This document shows positions 1-9,604 of a stretch of DNA of 64,000 bases, one piece after another. The translations under genes were made by a program, and so were the position numbers. Where the stretch lies: positions 1-64,000 of the forward strand of contig SVLR01000005.1 in assembly GCA_015067785.1 (NCBI GenBank), read 5' to 3'. Source of the DNA: Oscillospiraceae bacterium (GTDB lineage: Bacteria > Bacillota > Clostridia > Oscillospirales > Oscillospiraceae). Under the pieces are notes generated by a model that was given only the letters and a program-made list of their open reading frames with translations, searched no databases and was not told the origin of the DNA. Position 1 is the stretch's first letter. Each line of letters begins with the position of its first letter.

Positions 1-93
1 CACGAAACCTACGAAACAGTAGAAAAAGACGGAAGACCCGGCCTTCTTCTCTATCTCCCCAGCCGCACAGCGATCGTATTGGAAAAAGTGTAA
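1..93 (+). CDS. C-terminal end of an upstream ORF, possibly an alpha-amylase/branching-enzyme-like glycosidase
   Basis: Open frame from window edge ...HETYETVEKDGRPGLLLYLPSRTAIVLEKV* ; the L-LPSRTAIVL ending resembles GH13 C-termini; partial. Confidence 0.35.
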   Translation, partial: HETYETVEKDGRPGLLLYLPSRTAIVLEKV

Positions 94-98
94 AATTT

Positions 99-126
99 AC
101 CCCCGGACGAAAGTCCGGGGGTATTT
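99..126. terminator. Rho-independent terminator hairpin
   Basis: CCCCCGGAC-GAAA-GTCCGGGGG followed by T-rich stretch. Confidence 0.7.
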
Positions 127-130
127 ACGA

Positions 131-1087
131 TTATTTCAGCTCCTTCATTTTTGGAGCAGTAACCTTTTTGGCGGCCTGCGTAATGAAGAACACCACGCCG
201 ATGGCGGCAAACAGCAAGCCTTGACCAAAGCTGATAAGAAGAGATACAACAAACTCCTGATCCGCCAGGAGTGCAGAGAAAAAGAACGGAATATCTGCGT
301 AAGTAAAGCCGGGAAGATTCCCCTGCATCATTTCCCCAATGATCGCAAAGACTACGGAAAGCACTGTACCTATCGCAACACCGAGGACAACGGAGACAAT
401 AAGGGTCACGATCTTACCCTTACCCTGACGACCCTTCAAAAGGTCGTAGCCCTTATCCGCAAGGAAGGCGATCAGAAGTCCAATGATAGACATCACATAA
501 CCGGCGCTGAGAACCAGCGCCCAAACCACAGCGCCCAGTAGCGCGCCGATAGCAGCGCCCACAACACCGTTTGCATAAGTACCGGTATCTGCCTGCTCTC
601 TGGCTTCATTTTCTGCGTTTAGCTCCCGGGAAAGCTTTTCTGCGCAAGCAGTATGATAGAAACCGGCAACGCCGGAAACCATCCGCCATACACCGTTTCC
701 GTCGATCACCTCGCCGCATTCCGGGCAAATGTGCGCGCCGTAGGCCTCAGCTTCTGTCAGCAGAGGGAAGAACCAGTCGGTAAAGGCTTCGATTTTTGCC
801 ATCGTACCGGGATTATCCAAGAAAACGATCGCCACGCCGTCGGTGGCAAAGGAGAGCTGCTGAACACGGTAATCCTTTTGCAGGTTTACGCTGTTGAGCT
901 TTCCTTGCAGAGCGTTGAGCTTTTCTACATCGGGGAATTTTGTCTTCACGACGATCTGCTTATAGCCGGAGCCTTCGGAAAGGGTTGCCTGAAAACCGCG
1001 AAGAACACCGTAGCCGATGCCGCCGTCCACAGAAAGACCGTTTGCCTGTGCGAATTTTTTGAGACCGGAACCGATCATAAAAAACAC
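131..1087 (-). CDS. membrane protein with CxxC zinc-ribbon-like motif, unknown function
   Basis: 318 aa ORF; CPECGEVIDGNG...HTAC motif followed by several hydrophobic segments. Confidence 0.7.
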   Translation of the reverse strand: MFFMIGSGLKKFAQANGLSVDGGIGYGVLRGFQATLSEGSGYKQIVVKTKFPDVEKLNALQGKLNSVNLQKDYRVQQLSFATDGVAIVFLDNPGTMAKIEAFTDWFFPLLTEAEAYGAHICPECGEVIDGNGVWRMVSGVAGFYHTACAEKLSRELNAENEAREQADTGTYANGVVGAAIGALLGAVVWALVLSAGYVMSIIGLLIAFLADKGYDLLKGRQGKGKIVTLIVSVVLGVAIGTVLSVVFAIIGEMMQGNLPGFTYADIPFFFSALLADQEFVVSLLISFGQGLLFAAIGVVFFITQAAKKVTAPKMKELK

Positions 1088-1235
1088 CTCTTTCTCTCTT
1101 TATGTATGCACCTTTGCGCACATATATATTTTATCACACGCAGAAGCATATAGCAAGAAAAATTCTATATGGGTGTTTGACAGCGGTGGCGGTTTCTGCT
1201 ACTATAAAATAAAATGATGCCTATCTGGAGGCTGT

Positions 1236-1649
1236 ATGGAAAATTATTTTGAAATGCATATGACGCTCTCGCAGGTGAAGGAGATCTCCAGCCTTGGGCT
1301 TGCCCATATGGGCGACGGTGTCTATGAGCTGCTGTGCCGTGCATATCTGTGCGAAAAAGGCGGGAAAAAGGTCAATAACCTCCATAAAAACGCCATTAAA
1401 TTGGTCAATGCCGCCAATCAGGCAAGGATGGCGGACAAGCTCCTTCCCATTCTTTCTGAGGAGGAGCAGGACTTTTACCGCCGGGGCAAGAACGCCCACA
1501 CCCACGCTGCACCCAAATCTGCCACACCTCAGGAGTATGCAAAGGCAACAGGCTTGGAGGCACTTTTTGGTGCGCTGTACCTGATGGGCAAAACCGAGCG
1601 CTTAAACGAGCTGTTCTGCTTGGGAATGGAGGCGCAAAATGGCATTTGA
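1236..1649 (+). CDS. mrnC: Mini-ribonuclease III
   Basis: 137 aa, LAHMGDGVYELLCRAYL...VNAANQA...RRGKNAHTHAAPKSATPQEYAKATGLEALFGALYL typical of Mini-III. Confidence 0.93.
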   Translation: MENYFEMHMTLSQVKEISSLGLAHMGDGVYELLCRAYLCEKGGKKVNNLHKNAIKLVNAANQARMADKLLPILSEEEQDFYRRGKNAHTHAAPKSATPQEYAKATGLEALFGALYLMGKTERLNELFCLGMEAQNGI

Positions 1650-3390
1650 CGCGTTTTTTCTCCGGGCAGTTTTAGGAGAAGTGCAGGCGGCTGTGGGCGG
1701 TCGGATCGAAAAGATCCACCAGCCCACCCGGGATACGGTGGTGCTGCTGCTGAAAACCCCCACCGGGCGGCAAAAGCTGCTCTTTGTGATCTCTCCCACG
1801 GCGCCCCGGCTCCATTTTACGGAGCAGACTTTCGAAAATCCTGCCCAGCCGCCTATGTTCTGTATGCTGCTTAGAAAGCACCTGTCCGGCGGCAGACTGA
1901 CGAAGATCGAACAGCTGCCTATGGAGCGGTGGGCGAAATTTACCTTTGACTGTATTGATGAGATGGGCGACCCCACGGAAAAGTCTCTCATTGCAGAGCT
2001 GATGGGTCGTACCTGCAACTTATATCTTATAGATAAAGAGGGCAGGATCTTGGATTGCCTCCGCCGTGTGGGCTTGGACACCGCCTCCGGGCGGGCAGCG
2101 CTGCCGGGACTTTACTATCAGCATCCCGCATCTATGGATAAGGAAGACCCTGCGTCACTCACAGAAGGGGATTATCTGCGGATATTACAGCAGCCCGGCG
2201 CAGACCGGCTGTGTGACCGGTTGATGGATACCGTAGGCGGTCTTTCGCCCCTTGTCTGCCGGGAGGCGGCCATCTATGCCTTGGGCGAAACCGATGCCCG
2301 ACTGGAAAATGCAGACCTTGCAGCCACAGCCAAAAAGCTCTATGCATTTTTCGGGAAGTATATTGCAAACCCTGTTCCTTGTGTCTATGAAGCGCCGGAC
2401 GGCACACCCAAGCAGTACGCCTTTTGCCCGGTGACCCAATATGGCGCATACCGGGAAAAGGAGAGCTTTTGCGCCCTTTTAGACGGTTTTTACAGCCAAA
2501 AAGACAAAAAAGAGGCCATAGCGCAGAAAAGTCAGGCGGTCCGCAAGCTGGTGCAGAATCTCATCCAGCGACTGCAAAGAAAGCTTGCCATTCAAGAAAA
2601 AGAGCTGCAGGAGACTTACGACCGGGAGCGGCTGCGCCAGCTGGGCGACATCCTTACCGCCAATATCCACAAAATGCAAAAGGGTATGACGAAGGTTTTG
2701 GTGGAGGATTTTTACGATGAAAATATGCCCACCATCGAGGTTGCCATCTCTCCGCTGCTGTCCCCCCAGCAGAATGCGGCAAAATATTATAAGGATTACA
2801 GCAAACGGAAAAACGCGGAAAAAGAGCTGACGAAGCAAATTGAATTAGGCGAAACCGAGCTTAGTTATCTCCAAAGCGTTCTTCACGAATTAAACCGTGC
2901 GGAATCTGAGCGGGAATTGGAGGAGATCCGTCAGGAGCTGCAGGATGGCGGTTATCTCCGCTCTGACGGTGGTAAAAAGCAGATAAAAAAAGGAAAATTG
3001 CCGCCTCTCAGGTTTGAATCCACCGATGGCTATCCCATTTATGTAGGTCGGAACAACCAGCAAAACGAGGAGCTGACCTTCCGCTTTGCCCGCAAAGACG
3101 ATCTGTGGCTCCACGCCCAAAAGGTACACGGCAGCCATGTGATCATATCCTGCGGCGGCAGAACGCCCCCGGACGATACGGTGACCCAAGCTGCCCAGCT
3201 TGCCGCCCATTACGCGGAAACTGCCGGTGGTCAGAATATCCCGGTGGATGTGAATCCCGTGGGCAAGATCAAGCGCATTCCCGGCGGAAAACCCGGTATG
3301 GTCATCTACCACAGCCACCGCACCGTTATCGTAAACCCCTATCCCGACATCGTGGTCGATGCGCTGAACGCAGAGAAGAAAGATTCATAA
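1639..3390 (+). CDS. rqcH: NFACT family protein, ribosome quality control factor RqcH
   Basis: MAFDAFFLRAVLGE...GRIEKIHQP...; C-terminal NFACT-R domain GRNNQQNEELTFRFARKDDLWLHAQKVHGSHVII. Confidence 0.93.
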   Translation: MAFDAFFLRAVLGEVQAAVGGRIEKIHQPTRDTVVLLLKTPTGRQKLLFVISPTAPRLHFTEQTFENPAQPPMFCMLLRKHLSGGRLTKIEQLPMERWAKFTFDCIDEMGDPTEKSLIAELMGRTCNLYLIDKEGRILDCLRRVGLDTASGRAALPGLYYQHPASMDKEDPASLTEGDYLRILQQPGADRLCDRLMDTVGGLSPLVCREAAIYALGETDARLENADLAATAKKLYAFFGKYIANPVPCVYEAPDGTPKQYAFCPVTQYGAYREKESFCALLDGFYSQKDKKEAIAQKSQAVRKLVQNLIQRLQRKLAIQEKELQETYDRERLRQLGDILTANIHKMQKGMTKVLVEDFYDENMPTIEVAISPLLSPQQNAAKYYKDYSKRKNAEKELTKQIELGETELSYLQSVLHELNRAESERELEEIRQELQDGGYLRSDGGKKQIKKGKLPPLRFESTDGYPIYVGRNNQQNEELTFRFARKDDLWLHAQKVHGSHVIISCGGRTPPDDTVTQAAQLAAHYAETAGGQNIPVDVNPVGKIKRIPGGKPGMVIYHSHRTVIVNPYPDIVVDALNAEKKDS

Positions 3391-3426
3391 ACCGTAGGGG
3401 ACGGGTTTCCCGTCCCACTCGCAAGC

Positions 3427-3906
3427 TTGAATTTGCATCTGAATGGAGTTGATTATTTGAAGCCGCTATGTAAAAAGGAATATGCTTTAAATATATTCAA
3501 TATCGTTGCACTACTAATTGAAATACCACTTTACATAACATTCGTTTTGAATATGGTCAATGATATCATATGGTTTATTTTTATCTTATTGTTCACAGCA
3601 TTAATTATATGCCAAGCAACCTATATTGTTTATTGGGTTAGTCAACCGAATGTTTTGATTTACCAATATGACCAGGGAATTGTAATTAACAGAAATATTG
3701 AGATCGAATACAAATCAATTGAAAGAATTTATCGTAAAAACTATCTACTGAAAGAACCGAAGGGTAATTATTACAGATCCCCGTATATTGGGACAATTTA
3801 TATAAAACTGAAATCGGGGAAAATATACAAAATAAGAAATGCGTATTATCCTATAGATGCGGTGGATGTTTTATCGAGAATTAAACAACAAAAGAAGTAT
3901 AAATAG
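3427..3906 (+). CDS. hypothetical small membrane protein (AT-rich)
   Basis: 159 aa ORF, two hydrophobic helices then a basic soluble tail; start codon uncertain. Confidence 0.55.
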   Translation: MNLHLNGVDYLKPLCKKEYALNIFNIVALLIEIPLYITFVLNMVNDIIWFIFILLFTALIICQATYIVYWVSQPNVLIYQYDQGIVINRNIEIEYKSIERIYRKNYLLKEPKGNYYRSPYIGTIYIKLKSGKIYKIRNAYYPIDAVDVLSRIKQQKKYK

Positions 3907-3947
3907 CACACTGTCGCAAACGAAAAAAAGGAATTTGACGGACAATT

Positions 3948-3983
3948 AACCGCAGCACCGCTAAGTTGGTGCTGCGGTTGTTT
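3948..3983. terminator. Rho-independent terminator hairpin
   Basis: AACCGCAGCACC...GGTGCTGCGGTT then T-rich. Confidence 0.65.
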
Positions 3984-4078
3984 GCTGAGGGTGACGGCGG
4001 GAGCAAGCCCCCGCCCTACGATTTTATCGTTTATGGATGAAAAGCCAAAAAATTCATATATTATTCAAAAAAGAACTA

Positions 4079-4107
4079 TTGACATTTTTAGCACTCTATT
4101 GTATAGT
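4079..4107 (+). promoter_or_regulatory. Sigma-A type promoter for hrcA operon
   Basis: TTGACA (4079-4084), 17-bp spacer, TATAGT (4102-4107). Confidence 0.8.
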
Positions 4108-4111
4108 GTGC

Positions 4112-4138
4112 TTAGCACTCAGAGGAAAAGAGTGCTAA
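4112..4138 (+). promoter_or_regulatory. CIRCE element (HrcA operator)
   Basis: TTAGCACTC-N9-GAGTGCTAA exact CIRCE consensus, directly upstream of hrcA. Confidence 0.97.
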
Positions 4139-4157
4139 TACGGAAGGGGGAATCCAA

Positions 4158-5222
4158 ATGGAGATGACCGAACGGCAAAAAAAGGTGCTGCGCTGTATCG
4201 TAGACCTTTATATCCGTACCGCTGAGCCGGTAGGCTCCAAGGCCATTGCGGCGCTGCCGGATATGCAGTATTCCTCCGCCACCATCCGCAATGAGATGGC
4301 TGAACTGACCGCTATGGGATATCTTGATCAGCCCCACACCAGCGCAGGCCGTGTGCCCTCCGCTGCCGGTTACCGGATCTATGTGGATGAGCTGATGCAG
4401 GATTACCGCTTGTCACTCGATGAGACCCAGTCCATTAACGAGGCATTGGAAGAAAAGATGCAGCGGGTGGATAAACTGATGGAAATGGTGGCAAAGCTTG
4501 TGTCGCAAGCTACCGATCTTCCAGCGATCTCTGCCGCATCCCGGCAGGGCGGCATAAAGGTCCGTCGGTTTGATCTGATCTTGGCGGGTGAGGGCAGCTT
4601 CATTTTGGTGGTAATGCTCTCTAACGATGAAGTGGTCAATAAGCTTATTAAGCTGCCGCTGAGTATTACAGAAAGTGACTTACAGCTGCTTTCGGCGCTG
4701 CTCAATGCAACAATGACCGACTTGACCCGGGAAGAATTTACCCAAGGGCTTCTGGAAAAGGTAATGCGCTCTGCGGGCTCGGCTTCCAGCTTGGTGCCGG
4801 TGATCGTGGAATTTACCGCAGATACTCTTCGTCGGCAGACAGATACCAATATGGTCGTCACCGGACATATGAAGCTTCTGACCCAACCGGAATACCGGGA
4901 TGTGGATAAGGCACAGCGACTGATGACAAGTCTTGACGAGGAAGCCCTTTCGAATTTGCCGGCTGTGATGCAGAATGCCAACGGCACTCAGGTTTTGGTC
5001 GGTCCTGAGAATGTGGCAAAAGAGCTGAAGGACACCAGCGTGGTTATGACAAAATTTGATATCGGTGACGGTATGCAGGGTATGATCGGTGTGGTCGGCC
5101 CTACCCGAATGGATTACGCAAAGGTCACCGCCCGGCTGAGCTACTTTGCAGAGAGTCTGTCCCGGATGTTTGCCAAACCGGAACAGCCCCAGCTGACGGG
5201 CAAAACGGATGAGGAGGCCTAA
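4158..5222 (+). CDS. hrcA: Heat-inducible transcription repressor HrcA
   Basis: MTERQKKVLRCIVDLYIRTAEPVGSKAIA...SSATIRNEMAELTAMGYLDQPHTSAGRVPS. Confidence 0.97.
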   Translation: MEMTERQKKVLRCIVDLYIRTAEPVGSKAIAALPDMQYSSATIRNEMAELTAMGYLDQPHTSAGRVPSAAGYRIYVDELMQDYRLSLDETQSINEALEEKMQRVDKLMEMVAKLVSQATDLPAISAASRQGGIKVRRFDLILAGEGSFILVVMLSNDEVVNKLIKLPLSITESDLQLLSALLNATMTDLTREEFTQGLLEKVMRSAGSASSLVPVIVEFTADTLRRQTDTNMVVTGHMKLLTQPEYRDVDKAQRLMTSLDEEALSNLPAVMQNANGTQVLVGPENVAKELKDTSVVMTKFDIGDGMQGMIGVVGPTRMDYAKVTARLSYFAESLSRMFAKPEQPQLTGKTDEEA

Positions 5223-5225
5223 ATC

Positions 5226-5750
5226 GTGGCAAAAAAGAAAAAAGACGAAGAAGTGAAAGTAACGCCTGCCGAGGAAACGGTGGAAGAGATTGCAGAAGAA
5301 ACCCCGGAAACTCCGGTGGTCAATGAATGGGAGGAAAAGTATAACGCAGAGCGAGATGCCCACTTGCGTCTGGCTGCGGAGTATGACAACTTCCGTAAGC
5401 GTAACACCAAGGAAAAGGAGCTGCTCTACACCCTCGGCAAGGCCGAGGCGGTGGAAAAGCTTCTGCCGGTGTATGATAACTTAGAGCGTGCGCTGAATCA
5501 GCCCACCGCTGACGAGGCCTACAAAAAGGGTGTGGAGCTGACGCTGACAGAGCTTGTTAAGATTTTCGGCACTTTGGGTGTGGAAATTTACGGCGCGCCC
5601 GGTGACCTGTTTGATCCCAATCTCCACAATGCAGTGATGCATATTGACGACGAAGCCTTTGGCGAAAACACCATCGCGCAGGTATTCCAAAAGGGCTTCA
5701 AGGTAGGCGAAAAGATCGTAAGATTTGCGATGGTTCAAGTTGCAAACTAA
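5226..5750 (+). CDS. grpE: Nucleotide exchange factor GrpE
   Basis: RLAAEYDNFRKRNTKEKELLY...VYDNLERAL...LFDPNLHNAVMHI; GTG start. Confidence 0.95.
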   Translation: MAKKKKDEEVKVTPAEETVEEIAEETPETPVVNEWEEKYNAERDAHLRLAAEYDNFRKRNTKEKELLYTLGKAEAVEKLLPVYDNLERALNQPTADEAYKKGVELTLTELVKIFGTLGVEIYGAPGDLFDPNLHNAVMHIDDEAFGENTIAQVFQKGFKVGEKIVRFAMVQVAN

Positions 5751-5854
5751 AAGCCTCCCTTGTGTAAAGGGAGGTGGCTCGCAGAGCCGGAGGGATTGAC
5801 AATCCCCCAGTCACAGCAAAGCTGTGACAGCCCCCTTTGCACAAGGGGGCCTTC
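5751..5854. repeat. Dispersed intergenic hairpin repeat, family A copy 1
   Basis: AAGCCTCCCTTGTGTAAAGGGAGG ... CCCCCTTTGCACAAGGGGGCCTT; related copies at 25051, 28199, 30583, 47249, 60871. Confidence 0.8.
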
Positions 5855-5894
5855 AGATGGTAAATAATTTAAGTTTCTATAGGAGGAAATTATT

Positions 5895-7694
5895 ATGAGT
5901 AAGATTATTGGTATTGACTTGGGTACAACCAACTCTTGTGTGGCTGTTTTGGAAGGCGGCGAGCCTGTTGTGATCGCCAACGCTGAGGGCGGCAGAACCA
6001 CTCCCTCTGTTGTGGCATTTGCAAAGACCGGCGAGCGTATGGTCGGTCAGGTGGCAAAGCGTCAGGCTGTCACCAATGCAGACCGCACCATCGCTTCCAT
6101 CAAGCGTCATATGGGTGAGGATTATCATGTAACTGTGGACGGAAAGGGCTATACTCCTCAGGAGATCAGCGCTATGGTGCTGCAGAAGCTGAAGGCGGAC
6201 GCAGAGGCTTATTTGGGTCAGACCGTTACCGAGGCGGTTATCACCGTTCCTGCTTACTTCTCCGACGCACAGCGTCAGGCTACCAAGGACGCAGGCAAGA
6301 TCGCCGGTCTGGAAGTGAAGCGTATCATCAATGAGCCTACCGCAGCGGCACTGGCTTACGGCCTTGACAAGGAAAACGAGCAGAAGATCATGGTCTATGA
6401 CCTTGGCGGCGGCACCTTCGATGTTTCCATTCTGGAGATTGGCGACGGTATCGTAGAGGTTCTGGCAACTGCCGGTGACACCCGTCTTGGCGGTGATGAC
6501 TTCGACCAGAGAATTATGGATTATCTCGTTTCCGAGTTCAAGAAGGCAGAGGGCGTGGATCTGAAGAACGACAAGATGGCAATGCAGCGTCTCCGTGAGG
6601 CAGCTGAGAAGGCAAAGATCGAGCTTTCCGGTATGACCTCCACCACTGTAAACCTGCCTTATATCACCGCAGATATTTCCGGTCCTAAGCATATGGACAT
6701 CACCATCTCCCGGGCAAAGTTCAACGAGCTGACTGCAGACCTCGTTGAGCGCACATTGAAGCCCGTCCGTCAGGCAATGAGCGATGCCGGTCTTTCCGCA
6801 TCTGACCTTAATAAGGTTTTGCTGGTTGGCGGCTCTACCCGTATTCCCGCTGTGCAGGAGGCTGTCAAGAACCTGACCGGCAAGGAAGGCTTCAAGGGTA
6901 TCAACCCCGACGAGTGTGTGGCTCTGGGTGCTGCCATTCAGGGCGGTGTGCTGACCGGTGATGTAAAGGACATCGTTCTTTTGGATGTTACCCCCCTGTC
7001 CCTCGGTATCGAGACTATGGGCGGTGTATTCACCCGTCTCATCGACCGCAATACTACCATCCCCACCCGCAAGAGCCAGATTTTCTCCACCGCTGCTGAC
7101 GGTCAGACCGCGGTAGATGTCCATGTTCTGCAGGGTGAGCGCGAGATGGCTGCCTACAATAAGACCTTGGGCAACTTCCAGCTCACCGGCATTGCCCCCG
7201 CACCCCGTGGTGTACCCCAGATCGAGGTTACCTTTGATATCGACGCCAACGGCATCGTAAAGGTTTCCGCTAAGGATTTGGGCACCGGCAAGGAGCAGCA
7301 GATCTCCATTACCGCTTCCACCAACCTCTCTCAGGAGGATATCGACAAGGCTGTCCGTGAGGCGGAGCAGTTTGCCGCCGAGGATAAGGCCCGCCGTGAG
7401 GAAGTGGATACCCACAATATGGCAGACCAGACGGTCTACCAGACCGAAAAGACCCTCTCCGAGCTGGGTGATAAGATCTCCGAGGAGGAGAAGCAGACCA
7501 TTCAGACAGCGATTGACAAGCTGAAGGAAGTCAACAAGGGCACCGATGTGGCGGCTATCAAGGAAGCTACCGAGGAAGTGCAGAAGGCTTTCTACGCTGT
7601 CAGCGAAAAGCTCTACAAGAATGCCGCGCCCCAGGGCGAAGGTCAGCCTGCTGACGATGGCGTTGTAGACGCTGACTACGAGACGGTTGACTGA
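5895..7694 (+). CDS. dnaK: Molecular chaperone DnaK (Hsp70)
   Basis: [42 protein letters not shown]... Confidence 0.99.
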   Translation: MSKIIGIDLGTTNSCVAVLEGGEPVVIANAEGGRTTPSVVAFAKTGERMVGQVAKRQAVTNADRTIASIKRHMGEDYHVTVDGKGYTPQEISAMVLQKLKADAEAYLGQTVTEAVITVPAYFSDAQRQATKDAGKIAGLEVKRIINEPTAAALAYGLDKENEQKIMVYDLGGGTFDVSILEIGDGIVEVLATAGDTRLGGDDFDQRIMDYLVSEFKKAEGVDLKNDKMAMQRLREAAEKAKIELSGMTSTTVNLPYITADISGPKHMDITISRAKFNELTADLVERTLKPVRQAMSDAGLSASDLNKVLLVGGSTRIPAVQEAVKNLTGKEGFKGINPDECVALGAAIQGGVLTGDVKDIVLLDVTPLSLGIETMGGVFTRLIDRNTTIPTRKSQIFSTAADGQTAVDVHVLQGEREMAAYNKTLGNFQLTGIAPAPRGVPQIEVTFDIDANGIVKVSAKDLGTGKEQQISITASTNLSQEDIDKAVREAEQFAAEDKARREEVDTHNMADQTVYQTEKTLSELGDKISEEEKQTIQTAIDKLKEVNKGTDVAAIKEATEEVQKAFYAVSEKLYKNAAPQGEGQPADDGVVDADYETVD

Positions 7695-7749
7695 TAAAAA
7701 CCCCAAAGGGGCGGTGACAGCCGCCCCTTATTGGTGTATAAAGCCGTAA

Positions 7750-7817
7750 ATGTAGGGAACGGATTTATCCGTTCCGTTCATTGCGGGGCGTGGAATGGAT
7801 AAATCCATTCCCTACGA
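7750..7817. repeat. Palindromic intergenic repeat, family B (GTAGGG...CCCTAC)
   Basis: TGTAGGGAACGGATTTATCCGTTCC ... GGAATGGATAAATCCATTCCCTACG. Confidence 0.75.
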
Positions 7818-7843
7818 TGTTTTTCGTACATTGAGGTGAAAAA

Positions 7844-8983
7844 ATGGCAGAAAATAAGCGGGATTATTATGAGGTGCTGGGGATTCAGAAAAATGCCAGC
7901 ACCGAGGAAATAAAGCGGGCATACCGGCGTCTGGCAGGTAAATACCATCCTGACAGAAATCCCGGTGATAAGTCCGCAGAGGAAAAATTCAAGGAGATCG
8001 GCGAGGCCTACGAGGTGCTGTCCGACAGCGATAAGCGGGCAAGATATGACCAGTTTGGCTTCCAGGGCGTTGACCCCAACTTTGGCGGCGGTCAGGGCTT
8101 TGATGGCTTCGGCGGTTTTGGTGGATTTGGAGATTTCGGAGATATTTTCAGCGATTTCTTCGGCGGCGGACGGAGAAGCACCACAAGAAACGGCCCTTCC
8201 CGGGGCGAAAATGTGGCGATCCGTGTGGAAGTGACCTTTGAGGAAGCGGCATTCGGCGTGGAAAAAGAGGTCTCTGTGCCCAGAATTGAAAATTGCTCTG
8301 CTTGCAGCGGGACCGGCTCTGCTGATGGCGCGGTGGAAACCTGCTCCTACTGCCGTGGCACCGGTCAGGTGCGGACTACCCAGAATATTATGGGTATGGC
8401 AATCCAGTCTACCGCTACCTGTCCCCAGTGCAGCGGCCGCGGTAAGGTCATCAAGAATCCCTGCCAGACCTGCAAGGGTAAGGGCAAGGTGCGTCGTACA
8501 CAGAAGGTCAAGGTAAACATCCCTGCCGGCATCGACCACGGACAGAGTGCCCGTGTCCGGGGCGAGGGCTGTGTCGGCAATAACGGCGGGCCTTCCGGTG
8601 ATCTGCTGGTAGAAGTCGCCATCAAGCGCCATCCTATTTTCAAGCGAGACGGTACGGAGGTCTACTGCGAGATCCCTATCACCTTTACCCAAGCTGCTTT
8701 GGGTGCAGAGATCGAGATCCCTACCTTGGACGGCAAGGTAAAATACGAGATTCCCGAGGGTACCCAGACCGGTAAGGAGTTCGTGCTCTCAGGAAAGGGC
8801 GTTCCCCGTGTAAACGATCCTCGTCGCCGTGGCAATCACCATTTCTTTGTGGTGGTGGAGACCCCTACCAAGCTGACAAAGGAGCAAAAAGAGCTGCTTC
8901 GCAAATTAGACGGCACGATGGACAATAAGTCCACCCCGAAAATGAAGAAATTTTTTGATACGATCAAGGATATTTTTGATTAA
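7844..8983 (+). CDS. dnaJ: Molecular chaperone DnaJ
   Basis: J-domain with [10 protein letters not shown] region, four CxxCxGxG repeats. Confidence 0.98.
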   Translation: MAENKRDYYEVLGIQKNASTEEIKRAYRRLAGKYHPDRNPGDKSAEEKFKEIGEAYEVLSDSDKRARYDQFGFQGVDPNFGGGQGFDGFGGFGGFGDFGDIFSDFFGGGRRSTTRNGPSRGENVAIRVEVTFEEAAFGVEKEVSVPRIENCSACSGTGSADGAVETCSYCRGTGQVRTTQNIMGMAIQSTATCPQCSGRGKVIKNPCQTCKGKGKVRRTQKVKVNIPAGIDHGQSARVRGEGCVGNNGGPSGDLLVEVAIKRHPIFKRDGTEVYCEIPITFTQAALGAEIEIPTLDGKVKYEIPEGTQTGKEFVLSGKGVPRVNDPRRRGNHHFFVVVETPTKLTKEQKELLRKLDGTMDNKSTPKMKKFFDTIKDIFD

Positions 8984-9072
8984 TAGAAGAAAAAAGGCGA
9001 TGAGGGGTTGCTCTTGTCGCCTTTTTTGTGTTATGATAGGTTACAGAATTTTTAAGGCTTGGAGGTCACCCT

Positions 9073-9564
9073 ATGAAGCGGACAGGTTATATCAGCTGGG
9101 ACGAATATTTTATGGGCATTGCGATGCTGGCGGCAAAGCGCAGTAAGGACCCCGGCACACAGGTAGGTGCTTGCATCGTTTCTCAGGAGAATATTATCAT
9201 TTCTACCGGTTATAACGGTATGCCCAAGGGCTGCTCTGACGATGAGTTTCCTTGGGAAAGAACCGGTGAGGATACCAAGTATCCCTATGTGGTTCACGCA
9301 GAGCTGAATGCAATTTTGAACGCAAACGGCCGCGATCTGCGGGGCAGTAAGCTGTATGTTGCCCTGTTCCCCTGCAATGAGTGCGCGAAAGCCATTATCC
9401 AGAGCGGTGTTCGGGAGGTTTTCTATCTTTCGGATAAATACGCGGATACCCCTGCTACCATTGCCTCCAAGCGGATGTTCAACGCTGCCGGCGTGAAATA
9501 TACCCAGCTTCGCACCAATGTAAAGACGATCACTTTGGATTTTACACCGGAAGAAGAAAAATAA
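9073..9564 (+). CDS. dCMP/cytidine deaminase family protein (ComEB-like)
   Basis: HAELNAIL ... PCNECAKAIIQSG zinc motifs. Confidence 0.92.
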   Translation: MKRTGYISWDEYFMGIAMLAAKRSKDPGTQVGACIVSQENIIISTGYNGMPKGCSDDEFPWERTGEDTKYPYVVHAELNAILNANGRDLRGSKLYVALFPCNECAKAIIQSGVREVFYLSDKYADTPATIASKRMFNAAGVKYTQLRTNVKTITLDFTPEEEK

Positions 9565-9604
9565 AGCATGGGAGGGGCGACCCTCCCTTTTTTGTGAGGA
9601 TATT

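Noticed and set aside
5877-7706. 609-aa ORF on - strand
   Set aside because: Exactly antisense to dnaK; codon-bias artefact, Leu/Gly/Val-rich mirror translation with no family resemblance.
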